From NCBI GenBank assembly GCA_964007475.1, contig OZ023273.1, positions 77,909,737 through 77,973,736 of the forward strand: a DNA stretch of 64,000 bases, given 5' to 3'. The DNA comes from Hybos culiciformis (lineage: Eukaryota > Arthropoda > Insecta > Diptera > Hybotidae). Made by a program: the position numbers and the translations under genes. Below the pieces are notes generated by a model. The model made no database searches. It was not told the origin of the DNA and saw only the letters and a list, made by a program, of their open reading frames with translations. Shown in pieces: positions 1-14,900 of the stretch (the first letter of the stretch is position 1; each line of letters starts with the position of its first letter).

Positions 1-2250
1 CAAAAAATATTTTATAAAATAATTTTTGTTTAGATTAAAATTCATGAAATTACGCTTCTTTAGGCATTTAAAAAATTAAAATCGATGCTCTGGTTCGCGA
101 GCTATGAGCTCCCAAAGTTGAGAAAGATAATTTTACATATATATTTAGTATGAAAAAATCGCCTTTCGACGGCTTTAGGCTCTAGCTCAAAAAACAAAAA
201 ATATTTTATAAAACAATTTTTTTTTAGATTAAAATTCATAAAATTACGCTTCTTTTGGCATTTAAAAAATTAAAATCGATGCACTGGTTCGCGAGCTATG
301 AGCTTCCAAAGTTGAGAAAGAAAATTTTACATATATATTTAGTATGAAAAAATCGCTTTGCGACTGTTTTTTTGTATGAAAAAATTGCCTTTCGACGGTT
401 TTTAGGCTGCTCAAAAACCAAAAAATATTTTAGGAAACAATTTTTTTTAGATTAAAATTCATGAAATTACGCTTCTTTTGGCATTTAAAAAATTAAAATC
501 GATGCACTGGTTCGCGAGCTATGAGCTCTCAAAATTGAGAAAGAAAATTTTACATAGTTAGTATGAAAAAATCGTTTTTTTTAGGCTCCAGCTCAAAACC
601 CAAAAAATATTTTATAAAACAATTTTTTTTTAGATTAAAATTCATAAAATTACGCTTCTTTTGGCATTTAAAAAATTAAAATCGATGCACTGTTTCGCGA
701 GCTATGACCTCTCAAAGTTGAGAAAGAAAATTTTACATATATATTTAGTATGAAAAAATCGCCTTTCGACGGTTTTTAGGCTCTAGCTCAAAAAACAAAA
801 AATATTTTATAAAATAATTTTTTTTTAGATTAAAATTCATAAAATTACGCTTCTTTTGGCATTTAAAAAATTAAAATCTATGCACTGATTCGCGAGCTAT
901 GAGCTCCCAAAGTTGAGAAAGAAAATTTTACATATATATTTAGTATGAAAAAATCGCCTTTTGACGGTTTTTAGGCTCTAGCTCAAAAACCCAAAAATAT
1001 TTTATAAAACAATTTTTTTTAGATTAAAATTCATAAAATTACGCTTCTTTTTGAGCTCTCAAAGTTGAGAAAGAAAATTTTACATATTTAGTATGTAAAA
1101 ATCGCCATTCGAAGGTTTTTAGGCTCTAGCTCAAAAACCAAAAAATATTTTATAAAACCATTTTTTTTAGATTAAAATTCATAAAATTACGCTTCTTTTG
1201 GCATTTAAAAAATTAAAATCGATGCACTGGTTCGCGAGCTATGAGCTCTGAAAATTGAGAAAGAAAATTTTACATATAATTTTAGTATGAAAAAATCGCC
1301 TTTTGACGGTTTTTAGGCTCTAGCTCAAAAACACAAAAATAATTTATAAAACAATTTTTTTTAGATTAAAATTCATAAAATAACGCTTCTTTTGGCATTT
1401 AAAAAATTAATATCGATCCACTGGTTCGCGATCTATGAGCTCTCAAAGTTGAGAAAGAAAATTTTACATATTTAGTATGTAAAAATCGCCATTCGACGGT
1501 TTTTAGGCTCTAGCTCAAAAACCAAAAAATATTTTATAAAACAATTTTTTTTTAGATTAAAACTCATAAAATTACGCTTCTTTTGGCATTTAAAAAATTA
1601 AAATCGATGCACTGGTTCGCGAGCTATGAGCTCTCAAAATTGAGAAAGAAAATTTTACATATAATTTTAGTATGAAAAAATCGCCTTTTGACGGTTTTTA
1701 GGCTCTAGCTCAAAAACCCAAAAATATTTTATAAAACAATTTTTTTTAGATTAAAATTCATAAAATTACGCTTCTTTTGGCATTTAAAAAATTAAAATCG
1801 ATGCACTGGTTCGCGAGCTATGAGCTCCCAAATTTGAGAAAGAAAATTTTACATATATATTTAGTATGAAAAAATCGCCTTTCGACGGTTTTTAGGCTCT
1901 AGCTCAAAAAACAAAAAATATTTTATAAAACAATTTTTTTTTAGATTAAAATTCATAAAATTACGCTTCCTTTGGCATTTAAAAAATTAAAATCGATGCA
2001 CTGGTTCGCGAGCAACGAGCTCCCAAAGTTGAGAAAGATAATTTTACATATATATTTAGTATGAAAAAATCGCTTTTCGACTGTTTTTTAGTATGAAAAA
2101 ATTGCCTTTCGACGGTTTTTAGGCTGTAGCTCAAAAACCAAAAAATATTTTAGGAAATATTTTTTTTTAGATTAAAATTCATGAAATTACGCTTCTTTTG
2201 GCATTTAAAAAATTAAAATCGATGCACTGGTTCGCGAGCTATGAGCTCTC

Positions 2251-3600
2251 AAAATTGAGAAAGAAAATTTTACATAGTTAGTATGAAAAAATCGCCTTTC
2301 GAAGGTTTTTAGGCTCTAGCTCAAAACCCAAAAAATATTTTATAAAACATTTTTTTTTAGATTAAAATTCATAAAATTACGCTTCTTTTGGCATTTAAAA
2401 AATTAAAATCGATGCACTGGTTCGCGAGCTATGAGCTCTCAAAATTGAGAAAGAAAATTTTACATATTAGTATGAAAAAATCGCCTTTCGAAGGTTTTTA
2501 GGCTCTAGCTCAAAACCCAAAAAATATTTTATAAAACAATTTTTTTTTAGATTAAAATTCATAAAATTACGCTTCTTTTGGCATTTAAAAAATTAAAATC
2601 GATGCACTTGTTCGCGAGCTATGAGCTCTCAAAGTTGAGAAAGAAAATTTTACATAGTTAGTATGAAAAAATCGCCTTTCGAAGGTTTTTAGGCTCTAGC
2701 TCAAAACCCAAAAAATATTTTATAAAACATTTTTTTTTAGATTAAAATTCATAAAATTACGCTTCTTTTGGCACTTAAAAAATTAAAATCGATGCACTGG
2801 TTCGCGAGCTATGAGCTTTCAAAATTGAGAAAGAAAATTTTACATAGTTAGTATGAAAAAATCGCCTTTCGAAGGTTTTTAGGCTCTAGCTCAAAACCCA
2901 AAAAATATTTTATAAAACAATTTTTTTTTAGATTAAAATTCATAAAATTACGCTTCTTTTGGCATTTAAAAAATTAAAATCGATGCACTGGTTCGCGAGC
3001 TATGAGCTCTCAAAGTTGAGAAAGAAAATTTTACATAGTTAGTATGAAAAAATCGCCTTTCGAAGGTTTTTAGGCTCTAGCTCAAAACCCAAAAAATATT
3101 TTATAAAACATTTTTTTTTAGATTAAAATTCATAAAATTACGCTTCTTTTGGCATTTAAAAAATTAAAATCGATGTACTGGTTCGCGAGCTATGAGCTCT
3201 CAGAATTGAGAAAGAAAATTTTACATAGTTAGTATGAAAAAATCGCCTTTCGAAGGTTTTTAGGCTCTAGCTCAAAACCCAAAAAATATTTTATAAAACA
3301 TTTTTTTTTAGATTAAAATTCATAAAATTACGCTTCTTTTGGCATTTAAAAAATTAAAATCGATGCACTGGTTCGCGAGCTATGAGCTCTCAAAATTGAG
3401 AAAGAAAATTTTACATAGTTAGTATGAAAAAATCGCCTTTCGAAGCTTTTTAGGCTCTAGCTCAAAACCCAAAAAATATTTTATAAAACAATTTTTTTTT
3501 AGATTAAAATTCATAAAATTACGCTTCTTTTGGCATTTAAAAAATTAAAATCGATGCACTGGTTCGCGAGCTATGAGCTCTCAAAGTTGAGAAAGGAAAT
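2251..3600. repeat. Homogenised run of short-linker monomers
   Basis: About seven consecutive monomers share the shortened linker 'catagttagtatg' or 'catattagtatg' together with 'cgaagg' and 'ctcaaaaccc'. 'Caaagttgag' and 'caaaattgag' partly alternate from unit to unit. The run is much more uniform than its flanks, which suggests recent local amplification of one or two monomers. Confidence 0.75.
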
Positions 3601-3984
3601 TTTACATATATATTTAGTATGAAAAAATCGCCTTTTGACGGTTTTTAGGCTCTAGCTCAAAAACCCAAAAATATTTTATAAAACAATTTTTTTTAGATTA
3701 AAATTCATAAAATTACGCTTCTTTTGGCATTTAAAAAATTAATATCGATTCACTGGTTCGCGATCTATGAGCTCTCAAAGTTGAGAAAGAAAATTTTACA
3801 TATTTAGTATGTAAAAATCGCCATTCGACGGTTTTTAGGCTCTAGCTCAAAAACCAAAAAATATTTTTAAATCAATTTTTTTTTAGATTAAAACTCATAA
3901 AATTACGCTTCTTTTGGCATTTAAAAAATTAAAATCGATGCACTGGTTCGAAAGCTATGAGGTCTCAAAATTGAGAAAGAAAAT

Positions 3985-4015
3985 TTTACATATAATTTTA
4001 GGCTCTAGCTCAAAA
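3985..4015. repeat. 31-bp deletion within a monomer, between TTTAG repeats
   Basis: Here the linker '...ataatttta' runs directly into 'ggctctagc'. The 31 bp that normally lie between the two TTTAG copies of the monomer are missing. This is the reciprocal of the 32-bp duplication seen in other monomers. Confidence 0.8.
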
Positions 4016-6870
4016 ACCCAAAAATATTTTATAAAACAATTTTTTTTAGATTAAAATTCATAAAATTACGCTTCTTTTGGCATTTAAAAAATTAATATCG
4101 ATCCACTGGTTCGCGATCTATGAGCTCTCAAAAATGAGAAAGAAAATTTTACATATAATTTTAGTATGAAAAAATCGGCTTTTGACGGTTTTTAGGCTCT
4201 AGCTCAAAAACCCAAAAATATTTTATAAAACAATTTTTTTTAGATTAAAATTCATAAAATTACGCTTCTTTGGGCATTTAAAAAATTAATATCGATCCAC
4301 TGGTTCGCGATCTATGAGCTCTCAAAGTTGAGAAAGAAAATTTCACATATTTAGTATGTAAAAATCGCCATTCGACGGTTTTTAGGCTCTAGCTCAAAAA
4401 CCAAAAAATATTTTATAAAACAAATTTTTTTTAGATTAAAATTCATAAAATTACGCTTCTTTTGGCATTTAAAAAATTAAAATCGATGCACTGGTTCGTG
4501 AGCTATGAGCTCTCAAAGTTGAGAAAGAAAATTTTACATATATATTTAGTATGAAAAGATCGCCTTTCGACGGTTTTTAGGCTCTAGCTCAAAAAACAAA
4601 AAAATATTTTATAAAACAATTTTTTTTAAGATTAAAATTCATAAAATTACGCTTCTTTTGGCATTTAAAAAATTAAAATCGATGCACTGGTTCGCGAGGT
4701 ATGAGCTCCCAAAGTTGAGAAAGAAAATTTTACATATATATTTAGTATGAAAAAATCGACTTTCGACTGTTTTTTAGTATGAAAAAATTGCCTTTCGACG
4801 GTTTTTAGGCTGTAGCTCAAAAACCAAAAAATATTTTAGGAAACAATTTTTTTAGATTAAAATTCATGAAATTACGCTTCTTTTGGCATTTAAAAAATTA
4901 AAATCGATGCACTGGTTCTCGAGCTATGAGCTCTCAAAATTGAGAAAGAAAATTTTACATATTTAGTATAAAAAAATCGCCTTTCGAAGGTTTTTAGGCT
5001 CTAGCTCAAAACCCAAAAAATATTTTATGAAACAATTTTTTTTTAGATTTAAATTCATAAAATTACGCTTCTTTTGGCATTTAAAAAATTAAAATCGATG
5101 CAATGGTTCGCGAGCTATGAACTCCCAAAGTTGAGAAAGAAAATTTTACATATATATTTAGTATGAAAAAATCGCCTTTCGAATGTTTTTAGGCTGTAGC
5201 TCAAAAACCAAAAAATATTTTATAAAACAATTTTTTTTTAGATTAAAATTCATAAAATTACGCTTCTTTTGGCATTTAAAAAATTAAAACCGATGCACTG
5301 GTTCGCGAGCTATGAGCTCTCAAAGTTGAGAAAGAAAATTTTACATATTTAGTATGAAAAAATCGCCTTTCGACGGTTTTTAGGCTGTAGCTCAAATACC
5401 AAAAAATATTTTAGGGAACAATTTTTTTTAGATTAAAATTCATAAAATTACGCTTCTTTTGGCATTTAAAAAATTAAAATCGATGCACTGGTTCTCGAGC
5501 TATGAGCTCTCAAAATTGAGAAAGAAAATTTTACATATTTAGTATGAAAAAATTGCCTTTCGACGGTTTTTAGGCTGTAGCTCAAAAACCAAAAAATATT
5601 TTAGTAAACAATTTTTTTTAGATTAAAATTCATGAAATTACGCTTCTTTTGGCATTTAAAAAATTAAAATCGATGCGCTGGTTCTCGAGCTATGAGCTCT
5701 CAAAATTGAGAAAGAAAATTTTACATATTTAGTATAAAAAAATCGCCTTTCGAAGGTTTTTAGGCTCTAGCTCAAAACCCAAAAAATATTTTATGAAAAA
5801 ATTTTTTTTATATTAAAATTCATAAAATTACGCTTCTTTTGGCATTTAAAAAATTAAAATCGATGCACTGCTTCGTGAGCTATGAGCTCTCAAAGTTGAG
5901 AAAGAAAATTTTACATTTTTAGTATGAAAAAATCGCCTTTCGACGGTTTTTAGGCTCTAGTTCAAAAACCAAAAAATATTTTATAATACAATTTTTTTTA
6001 GATTAAAATTCATAAAATTACGCTTCTTTTGGCATTTAAAAAATTAAAATCGATGCACTGGTTCGCGAGCTATGAACTCTCAAAGTTGAGAAAGAAAATT
6101 TTACATATTTAGTATGAAAAAATCGCCTTTCGACGGTTTTTAGGCTCTAGCTCAAAAACAAAAAAATATTTTATGAAACAATTTTTTTTTAGATTAAAAT
6201 TCATAAAATTACGCTTCTTTTGGGATTTAAAAAATTAAAATCGATGCACTGGTTCGCGAGCTATGAGCTCTCAAAGTTGAGAAATGAAATTTTACATATT
6301 TAGTATGAAAAAATCGCCTTTCGACGGTTTTTAGGCTCTAGCTCAAAAAACAAAAAATATTTTATAAAATAATTTTTTTTTAGATTAAAATTCATAAAAT
6401 TACGCTTCTTTTGGCATTTAAAAAATTAAAATTTATGCACTGGTTCGCGAGCTATGAGCTCCCAAAGTTGAGAAAGAAAATTTTACATATATATTTACTA
6501 TGAAAAAATCGCCTATTGACGGTTTTTAGGCTCTAGCTCAAAAACCCAAAAATATTTTATAAAACAATTTTTTTTAGATTAAAATTCATAAAATTACGCT
6601 TCTTTTGGCATTTAATAAATTAATATCGATCCACTGGTTCGCGATCTATGAGCTCTCAAAGTTGAGAAAGAAAATTTTACATATTTAGTATGTAAAAATC
6701 GCCATTCGACGGTTTTTAGGTCCTATCTCAAAAACCAAAAAATATTTTATCAAACAATTTTTTTTTAGATTAAAATTCATAAAATTACGCTTCTTTTGGC
6801 ATTTAAAAAATTAAAATCGATGCACTGGTTCGCGAGCTATGAGCTCTCAAAATTGAGAAAGAAAATTTTA

Positions 6871-9800
6871 CGAAATTTTATGAAAAAATCGTCTTTCGAC
6901 GGTTTTTAGGCTCTACCTCAAAAAACAAAAAATATTTTATAAAACAATTTTTTTTTAGATTAAAATTCATAAAATTACGCTTCTTTTGGCATTTAAAAAA
7001 ATAAAATCGATGCACTGGTTCGCGAGGTATGAGCTCCCAAAGTTGAGAAAGAAAATTTTACATATATATTTAGTATGAAAAAATCGCCTTTCGACTGTTT
7101 TTTAGTATGAAAAAATTGCCTTTCGACGGTTTTTAGGCTGTAGCTCAAAAACCAAAAAATATTTTAGGAAACAATTTTTTTTAGATTAAAATTCATGAAA
7201 TTACGCTTCTTTTGGCATTTAAAAAATTAAAATCGAAGCACTGGTTCTCGAGCTATGAGCTCTCAAAATTGAGAAAGAAAATTTTACATATTTAGTATGA
7301 AAAAATCGCCTTTCGAAGGTTTTTAGGCTCTAGCTCAAAACCCAAAAAATATTTTATGAAACAATTTTTTTTTAGATTTAAATTCGTAAAATTACGCTTC
7401 TTTTGGCATTTAAAAAATTAAAATCGATGCAATGGTTCGCGAGCTATTAGCCAAAGTTGAGAAAGAAAATTTTACATATATATTTAGTATGAAAAAATCG
7501 CCTTTCGAATGTTTTTAGGCTCTAGCTCAAAAACCAAAAAATATTTTATAAAACAATTTTTTTTTAGATTAAAATTCACAAAATTACGCTTCTTTTGGCA
7601 TTTAAAAAATTAAAACCGATGCACTGGTTCGCGAGCTATGAGCTCTCAAAGTTGAGAAAGAAAATTTTACATATTTAGTATTAAAAAATCGCCTTTCGAC
7701 GGTTTTTAGGCTGTAGCTCAAAAACCAAAAAATATTTTAGGGAACAATTTTTTTTAGATTAAAATTCATAAAATTACGCTTCTTTTGGCATTTAAAAAAT
7801 TAAAATCGATGCACTGGTTCGCGAGCTATGAGCTCTCAAAATTGAGAAAGAAAATTTTACATATAATTTTAGTATGAAAAAATCGCCTTTTGACGGTTTT
7901 ATGCTCTAGCTCAAAAACCAAAAAATATTTTATGAAACAATTTTTTTTTAGATTAAAATTCATAAAATTACGCTTCTTTTGGCATTTAAAAAATTAAAAT
8001 CGATGCACTGGTTCGCGAGCTATGAGCTCTCAAAATTGAGAAAGAAAATTTTACATATAATTTTAGTATGAAAAAATCGCCTTTTGACGGTTTTATGCTC
8101 TAGCTCAAAAACCAAAAAATATTTTATGAAACAATTTTTTTTTAGATTAAAATTCATAAAATTACGCTTCTTTTGGCATTTAAAAAATTAAAATCGATGC
8201 ACTCGTTCGCGAGCTATGAGCTCTCAAAATTGACAAAGAAATTTTACATACAATTTTAGTATGAAAAAATTGCCTTTTGAAGGTTTTATGCTCTAGCTCA
8301 AAAACCCAAAAATATTTTATAAAACAATTTTTTTTAGATTAAAATTCATAAAATTACGCTTCTTTTGGCATTTAAAAAATTAATATCGATCCACTGGTTC
8401 GCGATCTATGAGCTCTCAAAGTTGAGAAAGAAAATTTTACATATTTAGTATGTAAAAATCGCCATTCGACGGTTTTTAGGCTCTAGCTCAAAAACCAAAA
8501 AATATTTTATAAAACAATTTTTTTTAGATTAAAATTCATAAAATTACGCTTCTTTTGGCATTTAAAAAATTAAAATCGATGCACTGGTTCGCGAGCTATG
8601 AGCTCTCAAAGTTGAGAAAGAAAATTTTACATATATATTTAGTATGAAAAAATCGCCTTTCGACGGTTTTTAGCCTCTAGCTCAAAAAACAAAAAATATT
8701 TTATAAAACAATTTTTTTTTAGATTAAAATTCATAAAATTACGCTTCTTTTGGCATTTAAAAAATTAAAATCGATGCACTGGTTCGCGAGGTATGAGCTC
8801 CCAAAGTTGAGAAAGAAAATTTTACATATATATTTAGTATGAAAAAATCGCCTTTCGACTGTTTTTTAGTATGAAAAAATTGCCTTTCGACGGTTTTTAG
8901 GCTGTAGCTCAAAAACCAAAAAATATTTTAGGAAACAATTTTTTTTAGATTAAAATTCATGAAATTACGCTTCTTTTGGCATTTAAAAAATTAAAATCGA
9001 ACCACTGGTTCTCGAGCTATGAGCTCTCAAAATTGAGAAAGAAAATTTTACATATTTAGTATGAAAAAATCGCCTTTCGAAGGTTTTTAGGCTCTAGCTC
9101 AAAACCCAAAAAATATTTTATGAAACAATTTTTTTTTAGATTTAAATTCGTAAAATTACGCTTCTTTTGGCATTTAAAAAATTAAAATCGATGCAATGGT
9201 TCGCGAGCTATGAGCTCCCAAAGTTGAGAAAGAAAATTTTACATATATATTTAGCATGAAAAAATCGCCTTTCGAATGTTTTTAGGCTCTAGCTCAAAAA
9301 CCAAAAAATATTTTATAAAACAATTTTTTTTTAGATTAAAATTCACAAAATTACGCTTCTTTTGGCATTTAAAAAATTAAAACCGATGCACTGGTTCGCG
9401 AGCTATGAGCTCTCAAAGTTGAGAAAGAAAATTTTACATATTTAGTATGAAAAAATCGCCTTTCGACGGTTTTTAGGCTGTAGCTCAAATACCAAAAAAT
9501 ATTTTAGGGAACAATTTTTTTTAGATTAAAATTCATAAAATTACGCTTCTTTTGGCATTTAAAAAATTAAAATCGATGCACTGGTTCTCGAGCTATGAGC
9601 TCTCAAAATTGAGAAAGAAAATTTTACATATTTAGTATGAAAAAATCGCCTTTCGAAGGTTTTTAGGCTCTAGCTCAAAAACCAAAAAATATTTTATAAA
9701 ACAATTTTTTTTAGATTAAAACTCATAAAATTACGCTTCTTTTGGCATTTAAAAAATTAAAATCGATGCACTGCTTCGTGAGCTATGAGCTCTCAAAGTT

Positions 9801-11911
9801 GAGAAAGAAAATTTTACATATTTAGTATGAAAAAATCGCCTTTCGACGGTTTTTAGGCTCTAGTTCAAAAACCAAAAAATATTTTATAATACAATTTTTT
9901 TTTAGATTAAAATTCATAAAATTACGCTTCTTTTGGCATTTAAAAAATTAAAATCGATGCACTGGTTCGCGAGCTATGAACTCTCAAAGTTGAGAAAGAA
10001 AATTTTACATATTTAGTATGAAAAAATCGCCTTTCGACGGTTTTTAGGCTCTAGCTCAAAAACAAAAAAATATTTTATGAAACAATTTTTTTTAGATTCA
10101 AATTCATAAAATTACGCTTCTTTTGGCAATTAAAAAATTAAAATCGATGCACTGGTTCGCGATCTATGAGCTCTCAAATTTGAGAAAGAAAATTTTACAT
10201 ATTTAGTATAAAAAAATCGCCTTTCGACGGTTTTTAGGCTCTAGCTCAAAAACCAAAAAATATTTTATAAAACAATTTTTTTTTTGATTAAAATTCATAA
10301 AATTACGCTTCTTTTGGGATTTAAAAAATTAAAGTCGATGCACTGGTTCGCGAGCTATGAGCTCTCAAAGTTGAGAAATGAAATTTTACATATTTAGTAT
10401 GAAAAAACCGCCTTTCGACGGTTTTTAGGCTCTAGCTCAAAAACCAAAAAATATTTTATAATACAATTTTTTTTTAGATTAAAATTCATAAAATTACGCT
10501 TCTTTTGGCATTTTAAAAATTAAAATCGATGCACTGGTTCGCGAGCTATGAACTCTCAAAGTTGAGAAAGAAAATTTTACATATTTAGTATGAAAAAATC
10601 GCCTTTCGACGGTTTTTAGGCTCTAGCTCAAAAACAAAAAAATATTTTATGAAACAATTTTTTTTAGATTCAAATTCATAAAATTACGCTTCTTTTGGCA
10701 ATTAAAAAATTAAAATCGATGCACTGGTTCGCGATATATGAGCTCTCAAATTTGAGAAAGAAAATTTTACATATTTAGTATAAAAAAATCGCCTTTCGAC
10801 GGTTTTTAGGCTCTAGCTCAAAAACCAAAAAATATTTTATAAAACAATTTTTTTTTAGATTAAAATTCATAAAATTACGCTTCTTTTGGGATTTAAAAAA
10901 TTAAAATCGATGCACTGGTTCGCGAGCTATGAGCTCTCAAAGTTGAGAAATGAAATTTTACATATTTAGTATGAAAAAATCGCCTTTCGACGGTTTTTAG
11001 GCTCTAGCTCAAAAAACAAAAAATATTTTATAAAATAATTTTTTTTTAGATTAAAATTCATAAAATTACGCTTCTTTTGGCATTTAAAAAATTAAAATTT
11101 ATGCACTGGTTCGCGAGCTATGAGCTCCCAAAGTTGAGAAAGAAAATTTTACATATATATTTACTATGAAAAAATCGCCTATTGACGGTTTTTAGGCTCT
11201 AGCTCAAAAACCCAAAAATATTTTATAAAACAATTTTTTTTAGATTAACATTCATAAAATTACGCTTCTTTTGGCATTTAATAAATTAATATCGATCCAC
11301 TGGTTCGCGATCTATGAGCTCTCAAAGTTGAGAAAGAAAATTTTACATATTTAGTATGTAAAAATCGCAATTCGACGGTTTTTAGGCTGTAGCTCAAAAA
11401 CCAAAAAATATTTTATAAAACAATTTTTTTTAGATTAAAATTAATAAAATTACGCTTCTTTTCGCATTTTTAAAATCGATGCACTGGTTCGCGAGCTATG
11501 AGCTCTCAAAATTGAGAAAGAAAATTTTACATATAATTTTAGTATGAAAAAATCGCCTTTTGACGGTTTTTAGGCTCTAGCTCAAAAACCCAAAAATATT
11601 TTATAAAACAATTTTTTTAGATTAAAATTCATAAAATTACGCTTCTTTTGGCATTTAAAAAATTAATATCGATCCACTGGTTCGCGATCTATGAGCTCGC
11701 AAATTTGAGAAAGAAAATTTTACATTTAGTATGTAAAAATCGCCATTCGACGGTTTTTAGGTGCTATCTCAAAAACCAAAAAATATTTTATGAAACAATT
11801 TTTTTTTAGATTAAAATTCATAAAATTACGCTTCTTTTGGCATTTAAAAAATTAAAATCGATGCACTGGTTCGCGAGCTATGAGCTCTCAAAATTGAGAA
11901 AGAAAATTTTA
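6871..11911. repeat. Higher-order repeat copy A (~5.04 kb)
   Basis: The unit is defined by the rare variant in which the linker is replaced by 'acgaaattttatg' followed by 'tcgtctttcg'. That variant sits at 6871, 11912, 16935 and 22352, giving spacings of 5041, 5023 and 5417 bp. A second marker, 'attcacaaaattac', gives the same spacing (near 7577, 12600, 17641 and 23041). Inside the unit many monomer variants recur in matching order. The boundaries are arbitrary phase points, not biological ends. Confidence 0.8.
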
Positions 11912-14900
11912 CGAAATTTTATGAAAAAATCGTCTTTCGACGGTTTTTAGGCTCTACCTCAAAAAACAAAAAATATTTTATAAAACAATTTTTTTTTAGA
12001 TTAAAATTCATAAAATTACGCTTCTTTTGGCATTTAAAAAATTAAAATCGATGCACTGGTTCGCGAGGTATGAGCTCCCAAAGTTGAGAAAGAAAATTTA
12101 CATATATATTTAGTATGAAAAAATCGCCTTTCGACTGTTTTTTAGTATGAAAAAATTGCCTTTCGACGGTTTTTAGGCTGTAGCTCAAAAACCAAAAAAT
12201 ATTTTAGTAAACAATTTTTTTTAGATTAAAATTCATGAAATTACGCTTCTTTTGGCATTTAAAAAATTAAAATCGAACACTGGTTCTCGAGCTATGAGTT
12301 CTCAAAATTGAGAAAGAACATTTTACATATTTAGTACGAAGGTTTTTAGGCTCTAGCTCAAAACCCAAAAAATATTTTATGAAACAATTTTTTTTTAGAT
12401 TTAAATTCGTAAAATTACGCTTCTTTTGGCATTTAAAAAATTAAAATCGATGCAATGGTTCGCGAGCTATGAGCCAAAGTTGAGAAAGAAAATTTTACAT
12501 ATATATTTAGTATGAAAAAATCGCCTTTCGAATGTTTTTAGGCTCTAGCTCAAAAACCAAAAAATATTTTATAAAACAATTTTTTTTTAGATTAAAATTC
12601 ACAAAATTACGCTTCTTTTGGCATTTAAAAAATTAAAACCGATGCACTGGTTCGCGAGCTATGAGCTCTCAAAGTTGAGAAAGAAAATTTTACATATTTA
12701 GTATTAAAAAATCGCCTTTCGACGGTTTTTAGGCTGTAGCTCAAAAACCAAAAAATATTTTAGGGAACAATTTTTTTTAGATTAAAATTCATAAAATTAC
12801 GCTTCTTTTGGCATTTAAAAAATTAAAATCGATGCACTGGTTCGCGAGCTATGAGCTCTCAAAATTGAGAAAGAAAATTTTACATATAATTTTAGTATGA
12901 AAAAATCGCCTTTTGACGGTTTTATGCTCTAGCTCAAAAACCAAAAAATATTTTATGAAACAATTTTTTTTTAGATTAAAATTCATAAAATTACGCTTCT
13001 TTTGGCATTTAAAAAATTAAAATCGATGCACTGGTTCGCGACCTATGAGCTCTCAAAATTGAGAAAGAAAATTTTACATATAATTTTAGTATGAAAAAAT
13101 CGCCTTTTGACGGTTTTATGCTCTAGCTCAAAAACCAAAAAATATTTTATGAAACGTTTTTTTTTTAGATTAAAATTCATAAAATTACGCTTCTTTTGGC
13201 ATTTAAAAAATTAAAATCGATGCACTGGTTCGCGAGCTATGAGCTCTCAAAATTGAGAAAGAAAATTTTACATACAATTTTAGTATGAAAAAATTGCCTT
13301 TTGAAGGTTTTATGCTCTAGCTCAAAAACCCAAAAATATTTTATAAAACAATTTTTTTTAGATTAAAATTCATAAAATTACGCTTCTTTTGGCATTTAAA
13401 AAATTAATATCGATCCACTGGTTCGCGATCTATGAGCTCTCAAAGTTGAGAAAGAAAATTTTACATATTTAGTATGTAAAAATCGCCATTCGACGGTTTT
13501 TAGGCTCTAGCTCAAAAACCAAAAAATATTTTATAAAACAATTTTTTTTAGATTAAAATTCATAAAATTACGCTTCTTTTGGCATTTAAAAAATTAAAAT
13601 CGAAGCACTGGTTCGCGAGCTATGAGCTCTCAAAGTTGAGAAAGAAAATTTTACATATATATTTAGTATGAAAAAATCGACTTTCGACTGTTTTTTAGTA
13701 TGAAAAAATTGCCTTTCGACGGTTTTTAGGCTGTAGCTCAAAAACCAAAAAATATTTTAGGAAACAATTTTTTTAGATTAAAATTCATGAAATTACGCTT
13801 CTTTTGGCATTTAAAAAATTAAAATCGATGCACTGGTTCTCGAGCTATGAGCTCTCAAAATTGAGAAAGAAAATTTTACATATTTAGTATAAAAAAATCG
13901 CCTTTCGAAGGTTTTTAGGCTCTAGCTCAAAACCCAAAAAATATTTTATGAAACAATTTTTTTTTAGATTTAAATTCATAAAATTACGCTTCTTTTGGCA
14001 TTTAAAAAATTAAAATCGATGCAATGGTTCGCGAGCTATGAACTCCCAAAGTTGAGAAAGAAAATTTTACATATATATTTAGTATGAAAAAATCGCCTTT
14101 CGAATGTTTTTAGGCTGTAGCTCAAAAACCAAAAAATATTTTATAAAACAATTTTTTTTTAGATTAAAATTCATAAAATTACGCTTCTTTTGGCATTTAA
14201 AAAATTAAAATCGATGCACTGGTTCTCGAGCTATGAGCTCTCAAAATTGAGAAAGAAAATTTTACATATTTAGTATGAAAAAATTGCCTTTCGACGGTTT
14301 TTAGGCTGTAGCTCAAAAACCAAAAAATATTTTAGTAAACAATTTTTTTTAGATTAAAATTCATGAAATTACGTTTCTTTTGGCATTTAAAAAATTAAAA
14401 TCGATGCACTGGTTCTCGAGCTATGAGCTCTCAAAATTGAGAAAGAAAATTTTACATATTTAGTATAAAAAAATCGCCTTTCGAAGGTTTTTAGGCTCTA
14501 GCTCAAAACCCAAAAAATATTTTATGAAAAAAATTTTTTTATATTAAAATTCATAAAATTACGCTTCTTTTGGCATTTAAAAAATTAAAATCGATGCACT
14601 GCTTCGTGAGCTATGAGCTCTCAAAGTTGAGAAAGAAAATTTTACATTTTTAGTATGAAAAAATCGCCTTTCGACGGTTTTTAGGCTCTAGTTCAAAAAC
14701 CAAAAAATATTTTATAATACAATTTTTTTTAGATTAAAATTCATAAAATTACGCTTCTTTTGGCATTTAAAAAATTAAAATCGATGCACTGGTTCGCGAG
14801 CTATGAACTCTCAAAGTTGAGAAAGAAAATTTTACATATTTAGTATGAAAAAATCGCCTTTCGACGGTTTTTAGGCTGTAGCTCAAATACCAAAAAATAT